Program-made: the position numbers and the translations under genes
Assembly: GCF_002724055.1 (NCBI RefSeq)
Contig: NZ_BDQY01000011.1
Location: 1-64,000 of the forward strand
Direction of reading: 5' to 3'
Length of the DNA: 64,000 nucleotides
From: Tepidibacter mesophilus
GTDB lineage: Bacteria; Bacillota; Clostridia; Peptostreptococcales; Peptostreptococcaceae
The notes under the pieces: generated by a model
What the model was told of the DNA's origin: nothing
Databases searched by the model: none
The model's input: only the letters and a program-made list of their open reading frames with translations
Part shown: positions 28,498 through 36,480 of the stretch, piece after piece
How the letters are laid out: each line of letters starts with the position of its first letter
Position numbering within the stretch: position 1 is the stretch's first letter

Positions 28498-28848
28498 TTA
28501 CATTCCAATCATATCAGTTATTTTATTTTGCCACTTTTCTAATATTGGATTAATTTCATATTCTAACAAATCAGCTATAAGTACATAATCTCTATTTTCT
28601 AATGCACATACCATTTCCATAAGCTGTTCATTTATTTCAGAAATATCTATTTTTCCATTTTGTATGTCACTTGTAATATCTATACCTTCTGTTATATCCT
28701 TTAAAGCTTGTATAATTTCTACCACCCTTTCATTTCCTTTACCTTCATTTCCATTTTGAAATAATTCAATTGTATCTCCTATATCTTGAATAAGTTTCCC
28801 TAAATACTCACCAATAGTTTTTAATATTTCTAGTTTTTGATTATCCAT
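28498..28848 (-). CDS. 116-aa acidic helical protein within the maf operon
   Basis: The product is 116 aa from ATG 28848, ten bases after AGGAG; it overlaps the end of maf paralogue 3 by 8 bp, so it is translationally coupled. It is acidic and helical with Leu/Ile heptads (EYLGKLIQDIGDTIELF; EQLMEMVCALENRDYVLIADLL). I do not recognise a family with certainty. Its place between two flagellin glycosyltransferases suggests a chaperone or regulatory partner. Function unknown. Confidence 0.72.
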   Translation of the reverse strand: MDNQKLEILKTIGEYLGKLIQDIGDTIELFQNGNEGKGNERVVEIIQALKDITEGIDITSDIQNGKIDISEINEQLMEMVCALENRDYVLIADLLEYEINPILEKWQNKITDMIGM

Positions 28849-30706
28849 TATCAATACTCTCCTTTAGTTTTTTTATAGATTTATCTATTAATTCACACGT
28901 AACATCTACATTCTCATATATCCCTTTGTATAATAACTTACTTTTCATAGCTAATCTCATACCTTGTTCTCGTTCTGTTTCATTTATCTTTTCTTTTAAG
29001 GTTTTATCTAAATTTATGTTTAAAATAACAGGCTCTACTAAATAATTAATCGCTATATTGCTATTCTTAGATTTCAACATATTATTATCTATTTTTTCTA
29101 ACTTAATCAATATATCTCCTAATTTTTTTGATTTATCCTTTTCATATAATCTATACATTTCATCACTTAATTTAATTGCTTGTTTGGCATATTTTTTTAA
29201 ATTTAATATATCATGTTTAACTTTGTTCAAATTAAATATTACTTTATCAATTTTTAACCTATCTATATTTTTACTTTCCAATTTACTATCTAAAACACAT
29301 TTAGCATTTATATATTCTTTGCAATATTCTCCTATAGTTTCATTTAATGTTAATATATTTGTTCCTTTTATTTTCGCTCCACCTTCTGTTGCATCTATAA
29401 CAGTTTTATTTGGTATACTTTCTATATAATTTTCAAACCATTTTAAATATGTATATAGAGGAAAACTAGTAAACACTTTAGCTCCATATATATCTTCTAC
29501 TTCTAAATGTAGTTCTTCTGATTTATTATTACTTCCCTCAGTCTTTGAATTTTCTGCATGACTTTTCCCTTCTGTAAATGCTAAATCCTGACCTACCAAA
29601 ATCAAAGGATTACATCCCATATAATCACCTAATGAAAAACATGCATTTGCAACCGATCCTCCCATAGATATAACATCCATATATTTATCGGTTATATCAT
29701 TTATTAACCCTATAGTTTCAGGACAGTTTATATATATTTGTTTTCCTTTGTGATTTTTCATTACTTTACTGTTGGATATCACTGTAGTAACTAATGAAAT
29801 TTTACTATGTTTATGCTTTAAGCTATCCTTTATTACATCATAAGCCATTTCTCCTGGATCTACAGAAACTATAATATCTGGAATAATATTGTTTTCAAGT
29901 AATGCTTTTAATGTTCTTCCTCCAGTTATAATAACTGACTTATCCTGTGCTTTTTTTAAATATTTTATATTTTTATCCAAAGATGGACCAGCCGACACTA
30001 TTATTGCAGGTTTTTCTGCAAATATGTCTTTTAATTTTTGTATCTCATTCCCATGTGTAATACTATCTATATTCTCAAATAAATTTTGATTAAATTCATA
30101 AGAAAAATAATTTGTTGTATTAGCTTCAACTTTATTATATATTACTGAATATTTTAATTCTTTTACTGTCTCTAAATAAAACTTTTCGTATATTTTATCA
30201 CATTGAGAAAATGTTAAGAAGCTAATATTTGATAAATCATTTACAGATACGAAATCTTTAAATGCTTTTTTAACTTTGTTTATATCCATACCTATACAAA
30301 AATAAATATTTTTTGATTTTATCAGTTTTGTAAAATCATTTATACTGATAGCTTTTTTAAAAACTTCTATACTCGGCTCAATAATTATAATCTTATTATT
30401 TTCTGTTAACAAATCAAATAATTTTAATATGTGATAACCTGGTCCCATACCAAATATCACAAAAACACTTTCCCCATTATATTCACCTATATTCTCTATA
30501 AATCTATAAGCTTCTTTCTTAGGTGAATATTTACTATTTATATATCTAGTCTTGCATTCATTTATTAATTTCATTGAATATGTATTTTCTTTAGTTAATT
30601 CAATTTCAATTTCATAATTATCATTAAAATCCACAATATAATCTACATAATCTTTTTCATAATATTCTTTTAACACACCTATGTTTCTTTTAAACATTTT
30701 TCCCAT
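28841..30706 (-). CDS. Motility accessory factor (Maf) glycosyltransferase, paralogue 3
   Basis: The product is 621 aa, first gene of the maf operon. The MAF/DUF115 core (about 210-420) shows PAIIVSAGPSLDKN, IPDIIVSVDPGEMAYDVI and PLILVGQDLAFTEGKSHA. The N-terminal domain has VIFGMGPGYHIL near 83. A long helical tail runs from about 460. GGGTGG spaced six bases from ATG 30706 supports this start. It should glycosylate flagellin with CMP-pseudaminic acid supplied by the pse operon. Confidence 0.9.
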   Translation of the reverse strand: MGKMFKRNIGVLKEYYEKDYVDYIVDFNDNYEIEIELTKENTYSMKLINECKTRYINSKYSPKKEAYRFIENIGEYNGESVFVIFGMGPGYHILKLFDLLTENNKIIIIEPSIEVFKKAISINDFTKLIKSKNIYFCIGMDINKVKKAFKDFVSVNDLSNISFLTFSQCDKIYEKFYLETVKELKYSVIYNKVEANTTNYFSYEFNQNLFENIDSITHGNEIQKLKDIFAEKPAIIVSAGPSLDKNIKYLKKAQDKSVIITGGRTLKALLENNIIPDIIVSVDPGEMAYDVIKDSLKHKHSKISLVTTVISNSKVMKNHKGKQIYINCPETIGLINDITDKYMDVISMGGSVANACFSLGDYMGCNPLILVGQDLAFTEGKSHAENSKTEGSNNKSEELHLEVEDIYGAKVFTSFPLYTYLKWFENYIESIPNKTVIDATEGGAKIKGTNILTLNETIGEYCKEYINAKCVLDSKLESKNIDRLKIDKVIFNLNKVKHDILNLKKYAKQAIKLSDEMYRLYEKDKSKKLGDILIKLEKIDNNMLKSKNSNIAINYLVEPVILNINLDKTLKEKINETEREQGMRLAMKSKLLYKGIYENVDVTCELIDKSIKKLKESIDNG

Positions 30707-30740
30707 CTGTGTCCACCCTTCAAATCCAATATATACTTAT

Positions 30741-30767
30741 ATATCGTCAAAATAAAATAAAAGTTAA
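30741..30767 (-). promoter_or_regulatory. Probable sigma-28 promoter of the maf operon
   Basis: GACGATAT (-10) is preceded, 15 bases upstream, by TTAA in place of TAAA. The -35 directly abuts a group II intron remnant, whose insertion may have altered it. Confidence 0.55.
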
Positions 30768-30768
30768 T

Positions 30769-30845
30769 GTCGGGTAGGAGGAAAATAATTATTTTATTTT
30801 CTGTCCTCTCACACCACCGTACGTACCGTTCTGATCACACCCAGG
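30769..30845 (-). mobile_element. Group II intron 3'-end remnant
   Basis: On the minus strand GAACGGTACGTACGGTGG, GTGTGAGAGG and CCTCCTACCCGAC match my recollection of the conserved domain V-VI ends of clostridial group II introns; GAAAATAA pairs with TTATTTTC as the domain VI stem. No reverse transcriptase gene or 5' part is present, so it is a dead fragment. Confidence 0.6.
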
Positions 30846-30871
30846 TCAAGTGTACACGTAAAAAAAACGTA

Positions 30872-31726
30872 TTATTCGACCTGATTACTATATTCAATAA
30901 GAGTCAGGTTGTTTAATTTTAACCGTAATCTCTCATTATTATAAAAATTTATATATTTTTTTACAGCACTAATAACTTCTTTTAGATTTTTAAAATTCTT
31001 AAAGTGAAATAGCTCGAATTTTAAATGGCCAAAGAAGCTTTCTATACATGCATTATCTAAGCAGTTACCCTTTCTAGACATACCAAATGACATGTTATTT
31101 CTTTTTATTAAGTTATTGTATCTTCTAGATGTGTATTGAAATCCCCTATCACTATTTAATATGACATTTTTAGTATCGCGTTTTCTTTTTGCTAATTTTA
31201 CAGTATCAATGACTAAATCTATATCATTTTTATCGCTAATTTTAAATGCTACTATTTCATTATTAAATAGATCAAGAATTACGGATGAATAAAGCCTATA
31301 TTTTCCGAATATTAAGTATGTAATATCTGTTACCCATTTCTTACCTTGTCTATCTGTCTTAAAATCACGATTTAAAAGGTTATCCGATACTACATTCTCC
31401 TTGGATTTAAAATATTTAGGTTTACGTTTGAGAATCTTTGCTTTAATGTCTAATTATTTCATTAGACGATAAACTCTTTTATGGTTTATAGTTAGTTTAT
31501 CCTCACGTTTTAGTCATATTTTGATCCTTTTATATCCATAAATACCTTTATATTTTTGATGGCATATTTTAATTAATTCTTTTATATTATTGTCTTCAAT
31601 ATCTTTAGGAGTTTGAATTTCTTGTCTATGTATCCATTTATAATATCCACTTCTAGAAACTCTTGCAATCTTACATAATATCTTAATTGAGTTTTTATGT
31701 GCTAATTCATGAATAACTTTATTCAT
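30872..31726 (-). pseudogene. IS3-family transposase OrfB, broken by two stop codons
   Basis: The frame reads as one OrfB of about 285 codons: N-terminal helix-turn-helix part (ARVSRSGYYKW), IYGYKRIKI, then a TGA at 31514-31516 and a TAA at 31454-31456 (where GAA, Glu, would be usual). The DDE integrase core follows, with WVTDITYL, NSDRGFQYTS and ESFFGHLKFE. All three catalytic residues survive, but the protein cannot be made. OrfA is not visible upstream. It is a decayed insertion between the maf operon and flagellin 2. Confidence 0.85.
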
Positions 31727-31878
31727 AAAATTATGCCTGCTAGATTAGACTATACGGTTTTTCTATATATGTCTACCTATTAGGGATAATATCAATTTTA
31801 CATTGGAGTTTCTATTTTTTCTACTCATAACTATAAGCTTTTTTGAACCACAGGTCTAACCCGTGGTATTCCTTATAC

Positions 31879-31908
31879 AAAAAAAGTAGAAGATTTAAAT
31901 CTTCTACT
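31879..31908 (-). terminator. Terminator hairpin, also present inverted at 33203
   Basis: AGTAGAAGATTT/AAATCTTCTACT forms a perfect 12-bp stem followed by a T-run on the minus strand. The same hairpin occurs in opposite orientation 1.3 kb away. The stretch 31740-31878 shows only a weak hairpin (ACCACAGGT with ACCCGTGGT) and no gene. Confidence 0.65.
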
Positions 31909-31917
31909 CAGACTGTT

Positions 31918-31960
31918 AACAAAGAGATGTTAATTCTAAGTAATTAACATCTCTTTGTTT
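31918..31960. terminator. Strong hairpin left of the IS1182 remnant
   Basis: AACAAAGAGATGTTAATT (31918-31935) pairs perfectly over 18 bp with 31942-31959. Flanking T-runs are short, so direction is unclear. Confidence 0.6.
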
Positions 31961-31982
31961 GTCCATAATCATAAATAGATAT

Positions 31983-32194
31983 TTAAGCAAAAATGAAAAT
32001 AATTTAAATACCGCTACTTAATCAATCTTTTAATAACACTAGAGATTGTATCGTTTAAATATCCGTTAAGAAACTTCGTTGTTTGACCGTAAGGGAGTTT
32101 TAGAAGTTTTTAGGCTATTTAAACGATACAATCTGGGTTTCATAGTAAAAGATTAATCAAAAGTAGCTAACATTTAAATTACCTTCATTTTAAG
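31983..32194 (-). repeat. 212-bp long-palindrome repeat, copy A
   Basis: Nearly the whole element is one imperfect palindrome. The inner arms AGATTGTATCGTTTAAATA (32043-32061) and its exact reverse complement (32116-32134) enclose a conserved CCGTTAAGAAACTT-containing core. The ends are TTAAGC.AAAATGAA type and inverted. Copies B and C are at 34930 and 51264. Confidence 0.8.
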
Positions 32195-32214
32195 TTGGTT
32201 GATATAGAAATTTT

Positions 32215-33057
32215 ATGATTTTGGAGGTTGATTTTATGTTATATAAAAGTTTAGAAGATGCTAGAAATGAAATGAACTCATTCTGCATTAATGACTTGGT
32301 ATCCAAGTATAATCGAGTTAGAAAAATTGAAAATGCTATGAATTTTGATTTTATATATGATTTAGTTGAAAGCTGTTATTCTCCCGACAGGGGCAGCCCT
32401 AGTTTAGATCCAGTTATATTAATAAAAATAGCATTAATACAATATATGTTTGGAATATCTTCTCTGAGAAAAACTATTAATATACACGATAGTGTTATGT
32501 TTGATCCCCTATATAAATGACTTAAAGAAAAGTTTAAACCAAAAGCTATCGCTGTTGATGCTGAATATAAAGTCCCATATATATGTAAAACTTCATTAGA
32601 TGATAATGTTATTCCTGTTACTCCGTATAAAAGACCTATGACTAAAAAAGGATTTTTTAAGAAATATGAGTTTGTTTATAATGAATACTATGATTGCTAT
32701 CTTTGTCCTGAAGGTAAGATATTGAAATATACAACAACTAATAGAGATGGATATACAGAATATAAATCTGATAAAAATATATGTGAAAATTGTCCTAATC
32801 TAAATAAATGTACTAATAGTAAGAATACGACTAAAGTTGTAGCTAGACATGTTTAGGAAGAATATATGGAAGAAGCTAAACACTTAAGACACACTTCCTA
32901 CAATAAAGAAGTTTATCCAATTAAATCTCAAACAATAGAAAGAGTTTTTGCTGATATTAAAGAAAAGCATGGTATACATTATACGAGCCTTAAGGGGGTT
33001 AAAAAAATAAAATGTAGGCTTTGCTTGTTTTTACTTACCTTAATTTTAAAAAATTAA
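32215..33057 (+). pseudogene. IS1182-family transposase, internally deleted and stop-ridden
   Basis: A single frame with TGA at 32518-32520 and TAG at 32854-32856 (replacing a Trp in VVARHVWEEY). Part one (DLVESCYSPDRGSPSLDP, IALIQYMFGISSLRKT) is the N-terminal DUF772-like region. Part two resumes at LKEKFKPKAIAVDAEYK, so several hundred bases of the middle are missing. The zinc-like cysteine region (CYLCPEGKILKY, CENCPNL) and TIERVFADIKEKHGIHYT are the C-terminal hallmarks. A frameshift near the end puts NLKKL out of frame. It is not functional. Confidence 0.85.
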
Positions 33058-33153
33058 CTCTTTGGGTATGGAATCCTACTCCAAAAGAGGTGATTTTGTG
33101 TATGAATAGCAGAATAAAAGCTATATACCATGTGATTTTCACCAATAATAAGA

Positions 33154-33190
33154 AAAACTTATGTATAGCATAGCTAAATACATAAGTTTT
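33154..33190. terminator. Terminator downstream of flagellin 2
   Basis: A perfect 13-bp stem (33154-33166 with 33178-33190) is followed on the minus strand by TTTTTC, about 45 bp past the flagellin 2 stop. It could also work on the plus strand (AAGTTTTGTC). Confidence 0.7.
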
Positions 33191-33202
33191 GTCTTTAAAC
33201 TG

Positions 33203-33232
33203 AGTAAAAGATTTAAATCTTCTACTTTTTTA
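33203..33232 (+). terminator. Terminator hairpin facing the IS1182 remnant
   Basis: AGTAAAAGATTT/AAATCTTCTACT (one mismatch) is followed by TTTTTTATT on the plus strand. It is an inverted near-copy of the hairpin at 31879. Confidence 0.7.
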
Positions 33233-33236
33233 TTAA

Positions 33237-34049
33237 CTATCTTAATAATTGAAGTACTCCTTGTGGAGCTTGGTTTGCTTGAGCAAGCATCGCTTGAGAA
33301 GCTTGAGATAAAATACTTTGCTTAGATTGGTTCATCATTTCCTTAGCCATATCAACATCTCTTATTCTTGATTCTGCTGCTTGTAAGTTTTCAGATGCGT
33401 TATCTAAGTTCTTAATAGTATGCTCTAATCTATTTTGGTATGCACCAAGCTTAGATCTTTCCGAAGATACTTTATTTATAGCGTCATTTATTTTTGTTAC
33501 TGCACTACCAGCTTTAGTCGCAGTACTAACATCTAAGTTATTTACCGATAAAGCTCCAGCACTCATTGTTTTAATAGTTAATGCAATAGTTTGTCCTTCG
33601 TTAGCACCAATTTGGAAATTTTTACCTGCAAAGCTTCCAGTTAATAGTTTTTGAGTATTGAATTCTGTTGTACTTGCAATTCTTGATATTTCTTTTTGTA
33701 ATTGATCAATTTCTGATTTTATAGCACTTCTATCTTTTGTAACATTAGTATCATTTGCTGCTTGCACTGATAATTCTCTCATTCTTTGAAGTATAGCATG
33801 AGTTTCATCTAATGCTCCTTCACCCGTTTGAATAAGTGATATAGAGTCTTGAGCATTTCTAGAAGCTTGATTTAAACCTCTTATTTGTCCTCTCATCTTT
33901 TCAGATATAGAAAGTCCTGCTGCGTCATCTCCAGCTCTGTTTATTCTCATACCTGAAGATAATTTTTCGATAGATTTAGCTTGTTGCCCTTGAGCTGAAC
34001 CCATTCTTCTGTGTGCATTCATTGCATTCATATTATGATTTATTATCAT
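33237..34049 (-). CDS. fliC: Major flagellin (flagellin 2)
   Basis: The product is 270 aa from ATG 34049, seven bases after AAGGAGG. It consists almost only of the conserved D0/D1 N-terminal ([16 protein letters not shown] to about 150) and C-terminal (from about 190, ending [13 protein letters not shown]) regions, with a very short variable centre. This is the typical compact clostridial flagellin. A sigma-28 promoter and two CsrA-like GGA sites precede it, and csrA-fliW lie directly upstream, as for Bacillus hag. It is the likely substrate of the Maf enzymes. Confidence 0.95.
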   Translation of the reverse strand: MIINHNMNAMNAHRRMGSAQGQQAKSIEKLSSGMRINRAGDDAAGLSISEKMRGQIRGLNQASRNAQDSISLIQTGEGALDETHAILQRMRELSVQAANDTNVTKDRSAIKSEIDQLQKEISRIASTTEFNTQKLLTGSFAGKNFQIGANEGQTIALTIKTMSAGALSVNNLDVSTATKAGSAVTKINDAINKVSSERSKLGAYQNRLEHTIKNLDNASENLQAAESRIRDVDMAKEMMNQSKQSILSQASQAMLAQANQAPQGVLQLLR

Positions 34050-34054
34050 TTTAT

Positions 34055-34086
34055 ATTCCTCCTTGAATTTTTTTGGCATCCTTGCC
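34055..34086 (-). promoter_or_regulatory. Two CsrA-binding sites in the flagellin 2 leader
   Basis: GGCAAGGATGCC (34086-34075) forms a GGC/GCC stem with AAGGAT in the loop, the classic CsrA target. The Shine-Dalgarno TCAAGGAGGAA (34066-34056) is a second GGA site. The pair mirrors the two sites described for Bacillus hag. Confidence 0.65.
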
Positions 34087-34126
34087 TAATTTTTTAAGTC
34101 ATTGGCCAATAACTTTTACATGATAT

Positions 34127-34153
34127 ATATCGAATATATATTTATATACTTTA
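34127..34153 (-). promoter_or_regulatory. Sigma-28 promoter of flagellin 2
   Basis: TAAA (34153-34150) and TTCGATAT (34134-34127) are 15 bases apart on the minus strand. It starts right after the csrA stop codon and gives a leader of roughly 70 nt. Confidence 0.72.
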
Positions 34154-34161
34154 TAGTTTTT

Positions 34162-34395
34162 TTATAATTTTTTTAATATTTTTTTCAAATTATTCATATC
34201 TATTTTTCCAACTGCTTTTTTATTCTCATTAACCACAGCATCTTTAACTTCTTTTCTAAGTATTTCAACTTTTCTAGGAGCTTCTATCCCAATTTTCACT
34301 TTCCCATCAGATATTCCAATTATTTTTATTTCTATGTTTTCATTGATTATTATGCTTTCATCTAACTTTCTACCTAGTATGAGCATATCACTCAC
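34162..34395 (-). CDS. csrA: Carbon storage regulator CsrA
   Basis: The product is 77 aa. MLILGRKLDESIII (residues 4-17) and VKIGIEAPRKVEILRKEV are the complete CsrA signature. CsrA binds GGA motifs in mRNA leaders and blocks translation; the flagellin 2 leader next door carries two such motifs. The start overlaps fliW by 8 bp. The C-terminal tail is rich in Lys and Asn. Confidence 0.96.
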   Translation of the reverse strand: MSDMLILGRKLDESIIINENIEIKIIGISDGKVKIGIEAPRKVEILRKEVKDAVVNENKKAVGKIDMNNLKKILKKL

Positions 34396-34822
34396 CTACC
34401 TTTTCAAATATCATATATCTTAAAGGATATCTTTCATCTAATATTAATTGTTTTCCTTTTTTAGATTTAGTATTTATAACAATAGGCCCTTGAAGATTAG
34501 TTCTCATCTCTTTTATATTTTCTGGTATTATTACTATTGTATATATTAATACATCTTCTTGTTTTTCTATGTCTAGTTTTTTTATAGTATTGTCTGGTAT
34601 TTTAAACTCATACTCTTTATTTATTAAGAATGGATTTATTATAGGAAAAGTTATATCTTCTTCTATACATTGAAGATAATCTATAACTAACTCTTCTTCT
34701 CTTATTATTATAAATTTACTTAAATGCTCAAATCCTGGCATTCCATCGTCAAAGTTTATTATTTCACTATCTTCTATATCTATTTCACCAAAATACGTAG
34801 TATTAAGTTTCACCAAGATCAC
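34388..34822 (-). CDS. fliW: Flagellar assembly factor FliW
   Basis: The product is 144 aa. MILVKLNTTYFGEIDI and IINFDDGMPGFEHL (about 20-34) are FliW hallmarks. FliW binds free flagellin and, when released, CsrA; with csrA it forms a feedback switch on flagellin translation. The fliW-csrA pair overlaps and lies directly upstream of flagellin 2, as in Bacillus. Confidence 0.95.
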   Translation of the reverse strand: MILVKLNTTYFGEIDIEDSEIINFDDGMPGFEHLSKFIIIREEELVIDYLQCIEEDITFPIINPFLINKEYEFKIPDNTIKKLDIEKQEDVLIYTIVIIPENIKEMRTNLQGPIVINTKSKKGKQLILDERYPLRYMIFEKVGE

Positions 34823-34838
34823 CCCATGTATAATTTAT

Positions 34839-34918
34839 TTTAAAATTCGCTTTATAATAAGTATGACTTATATTTCTAGTTCTTGTAATTTAACCTGATT
34901 ATAAGAATACTATGCTTA
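34839..34918 (+). repeat. Degenerate fragment of the 130-bp repeat
   Basis: It begins AAAATTCGCTTTAT like the full copies and ends with an ACTATGCTTAAATAA-like right part, lacking the central hairpin. It abuts the 212-bp repeat copy B. Confidence 0.45.
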
Positions 34919-34929
34919 AATAACCATAC

Positions 34930-35140
34930 TTAAAAATGATGCTCATTAAAATGTTAGATACTTTTTATTAATATTTTTCAATAAAACTTAGATTATGCTG
35001 TTAAAATATCCGTTAAGAAACTTATTTGTCTGACCATAGGGAGTTTAAGAAGTTTTAGGATATTTTATAAAGCAGAATCTATTAGTTTTATAAAAATATT
35101 GATTAAGTAGCGGTATTTCAATGAGCTTCATTTTTCGCTT
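34930..35140 (+). repeat. 212-bp long-palindrome repeat, copy B
   Basis: The outer arms CTTAAAAATGATGCTCATT and AATGAGCTTCATTTTTCG face each other. The core ATATCCGTTAAGAAACTT and TAAGAAGTTTTAGGATAT is shared with copies A and C. It occupies the fliW-flgL gap. Confidence 0.8.
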
Positions 35141-35157
35141 CAGCACTATATTATTAA

Positions 35158-35196
35158 GAATCCCTAAATACTATTTTAAATAATATTTAGGGATTC
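35158..35196 (-). terminator. Terminator after flgL
   Basis: GAATCCCTAAATA (35158-35170) pairs perfectly with 35184-35196. The following minus-strand run is only moderately U-rich, so read-through to fliW is possible. Confidence 0.7.
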
Positions 35197-35198
35197 AT

Positions 35199-36467
35199 TT
35201 ATCTTATAAAGTCTACAAGTGTTGGTTGTATAATTTTTGCACCTACATTAAGAGATGCTTGATATACGCTTTGCATTGCCATAAAATTCATAGATGTTTC
35301 CGCCATATCAGTATCTTCTGTTTCTGACAATAATTTTGCAAAGTTAACCTCAGTTTGCTCTATTCTATTTTTTATTGTTTCTGCTGTATTGCTTCTAGCT
35401 CCTATTTCACTTTTTAATCTAGATATATTTTCTCTGTGTCCATCTACTTCATCTAATATTCCAGATACTTTATCAGTATCTCCTTTTTCAAGGTGACTTA
35501 TAAGGTCATTCATAGTATCCATAAGAGTTTTATCTCCAACTCCATCCTCATCTGTATCAAGGACAGCTCCAAATACTTGGTCTCCTCTTATATTTATATC
35601 TAAATCTGCAGATATTCCTACATGGTATTTTATTTTTTCATTACTCTGAGATACATTTAATGTTTCTAGCCCTAATTGTTTTTGAAGTTCTTTACTATCT
35701 ATTTTTAATGCAAACTTTTGATCATCTTTTATATTCTTATTAGTTATGACTAAATTGTTGTTTTCTATTTTAACTTCAAAGGTTTTGCTACCTGCAGGTA
35801 AAGGAGTATTGATAGCTGATTCTAACTCAGTTCTTAACTCTTCTGTATTATTGTAAGCTTTATTAGTTAAACTAACTGTATATTTTTCACTAGTTTTAAT
35901 ACCATCTGCACTCTCAACCCCAGTTACTGTAAGTTCAAATTTATCATCCGGAGTTGCTACTGTAAATGGCACCTTTATATTATCACTTCTAATTTCTTTA
36001 TCCATCGTTAGATTGTAACTTCCGTTTTCATTCATATAACTTTTATCTGTTTTGTAACCCGAATAAATATGTCTTCCAACATATGTATCATTAGATATTT
36101 TAATTATCTGCTCTTTAAGTTGCTCAACTTCTGCTTGAATATTTTGCGTATCCCCTTTTGTTAAAACTCCATTCGATGCTTGTGTTGTAAGTTCTCTAAC
36201 CCTCAATAATACAGAATTCAATTCCCTAAGAGATGTTTCTGTTTTATCTAGTATCGAACTGGCATCATTTATATTTTTCTTAAATTGTTCATTTTCCGCT
36301 ATATCAGTATTTATTTTAAGACTTCTAGCTACAAGTACAGGATCATCAGAAGGTCTGTGTATTTTCTTTCCTGTAGCATAATCTTCATACATCTTGTTCA
36401 TTTTACCTAGATTTTTATTCATATTCATCATCATTCTGTTTACCATCATAGAGTTAGTTACTCTCAT
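35199..36467 (-). CDS. flgL: Flagellar hook-associated protein 3 FlgL
   Basis: The product is 422 aa. The flagellin-like N-terminal region (about 1-140, MVNRMMMNMNKNLGKM) and C-terminal region (from about 340, ending LNVGAKIIQPTLVDFIR) are both conserved. The middle is a variable domain. FlgL joins hook to filament above FlgK. It lies 13 bp after flgK in the flgM-flgN-flgK-flgL operon. Confidence 0.95.
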   Translation of the reverse strand: MRVTNSMMVNRMMMNMNKNLGKMNKMYEDYATGKKIHRPSDDPVLVARSLKINTDIAENEQFKKNINDASSILDKTETSLRELNSVLLRVRELTTQASNGVLTKGDTQNIQAEVEQLKEQIIKISNDTYVGRHIYSGYKTDKSYMNENGSYNLTMDKEIRSDNIKVPFTVATPDDKFELTVTGVESADGIKTSEKYTVSLTNKAYNNTEELRTELESAINTPLPAGSKTFEVKIENNNLVITNKNIKDDQKFALKIDSKELQKQLGLETLNVSQSNEKIKYHVGISADLDINIRGDQVFGAVLDTDEDGVGDKTLMDTMNDLISHLEKGDTDKVSGILDEVDGHRENISRLKSEIGARSNTAETIKNRIEQTEVNFAKLLSETEDTDMAETSMNFMAMQSVYQASLNVGAKIIQPTLVDFIR

Positions 36468-36480
36468 ATTATACTACCTC

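Noticed and set aside
29058..29429. Plus-strand 123-aa reading frame
   Set aside because: It lies antisense inside maf paralogue 3 with shadow composition and no homology I recognise.
30872..31726. Two separate small proteins
   Set aside because: They are one transposase frame interrupted by two in-frame stop codons.
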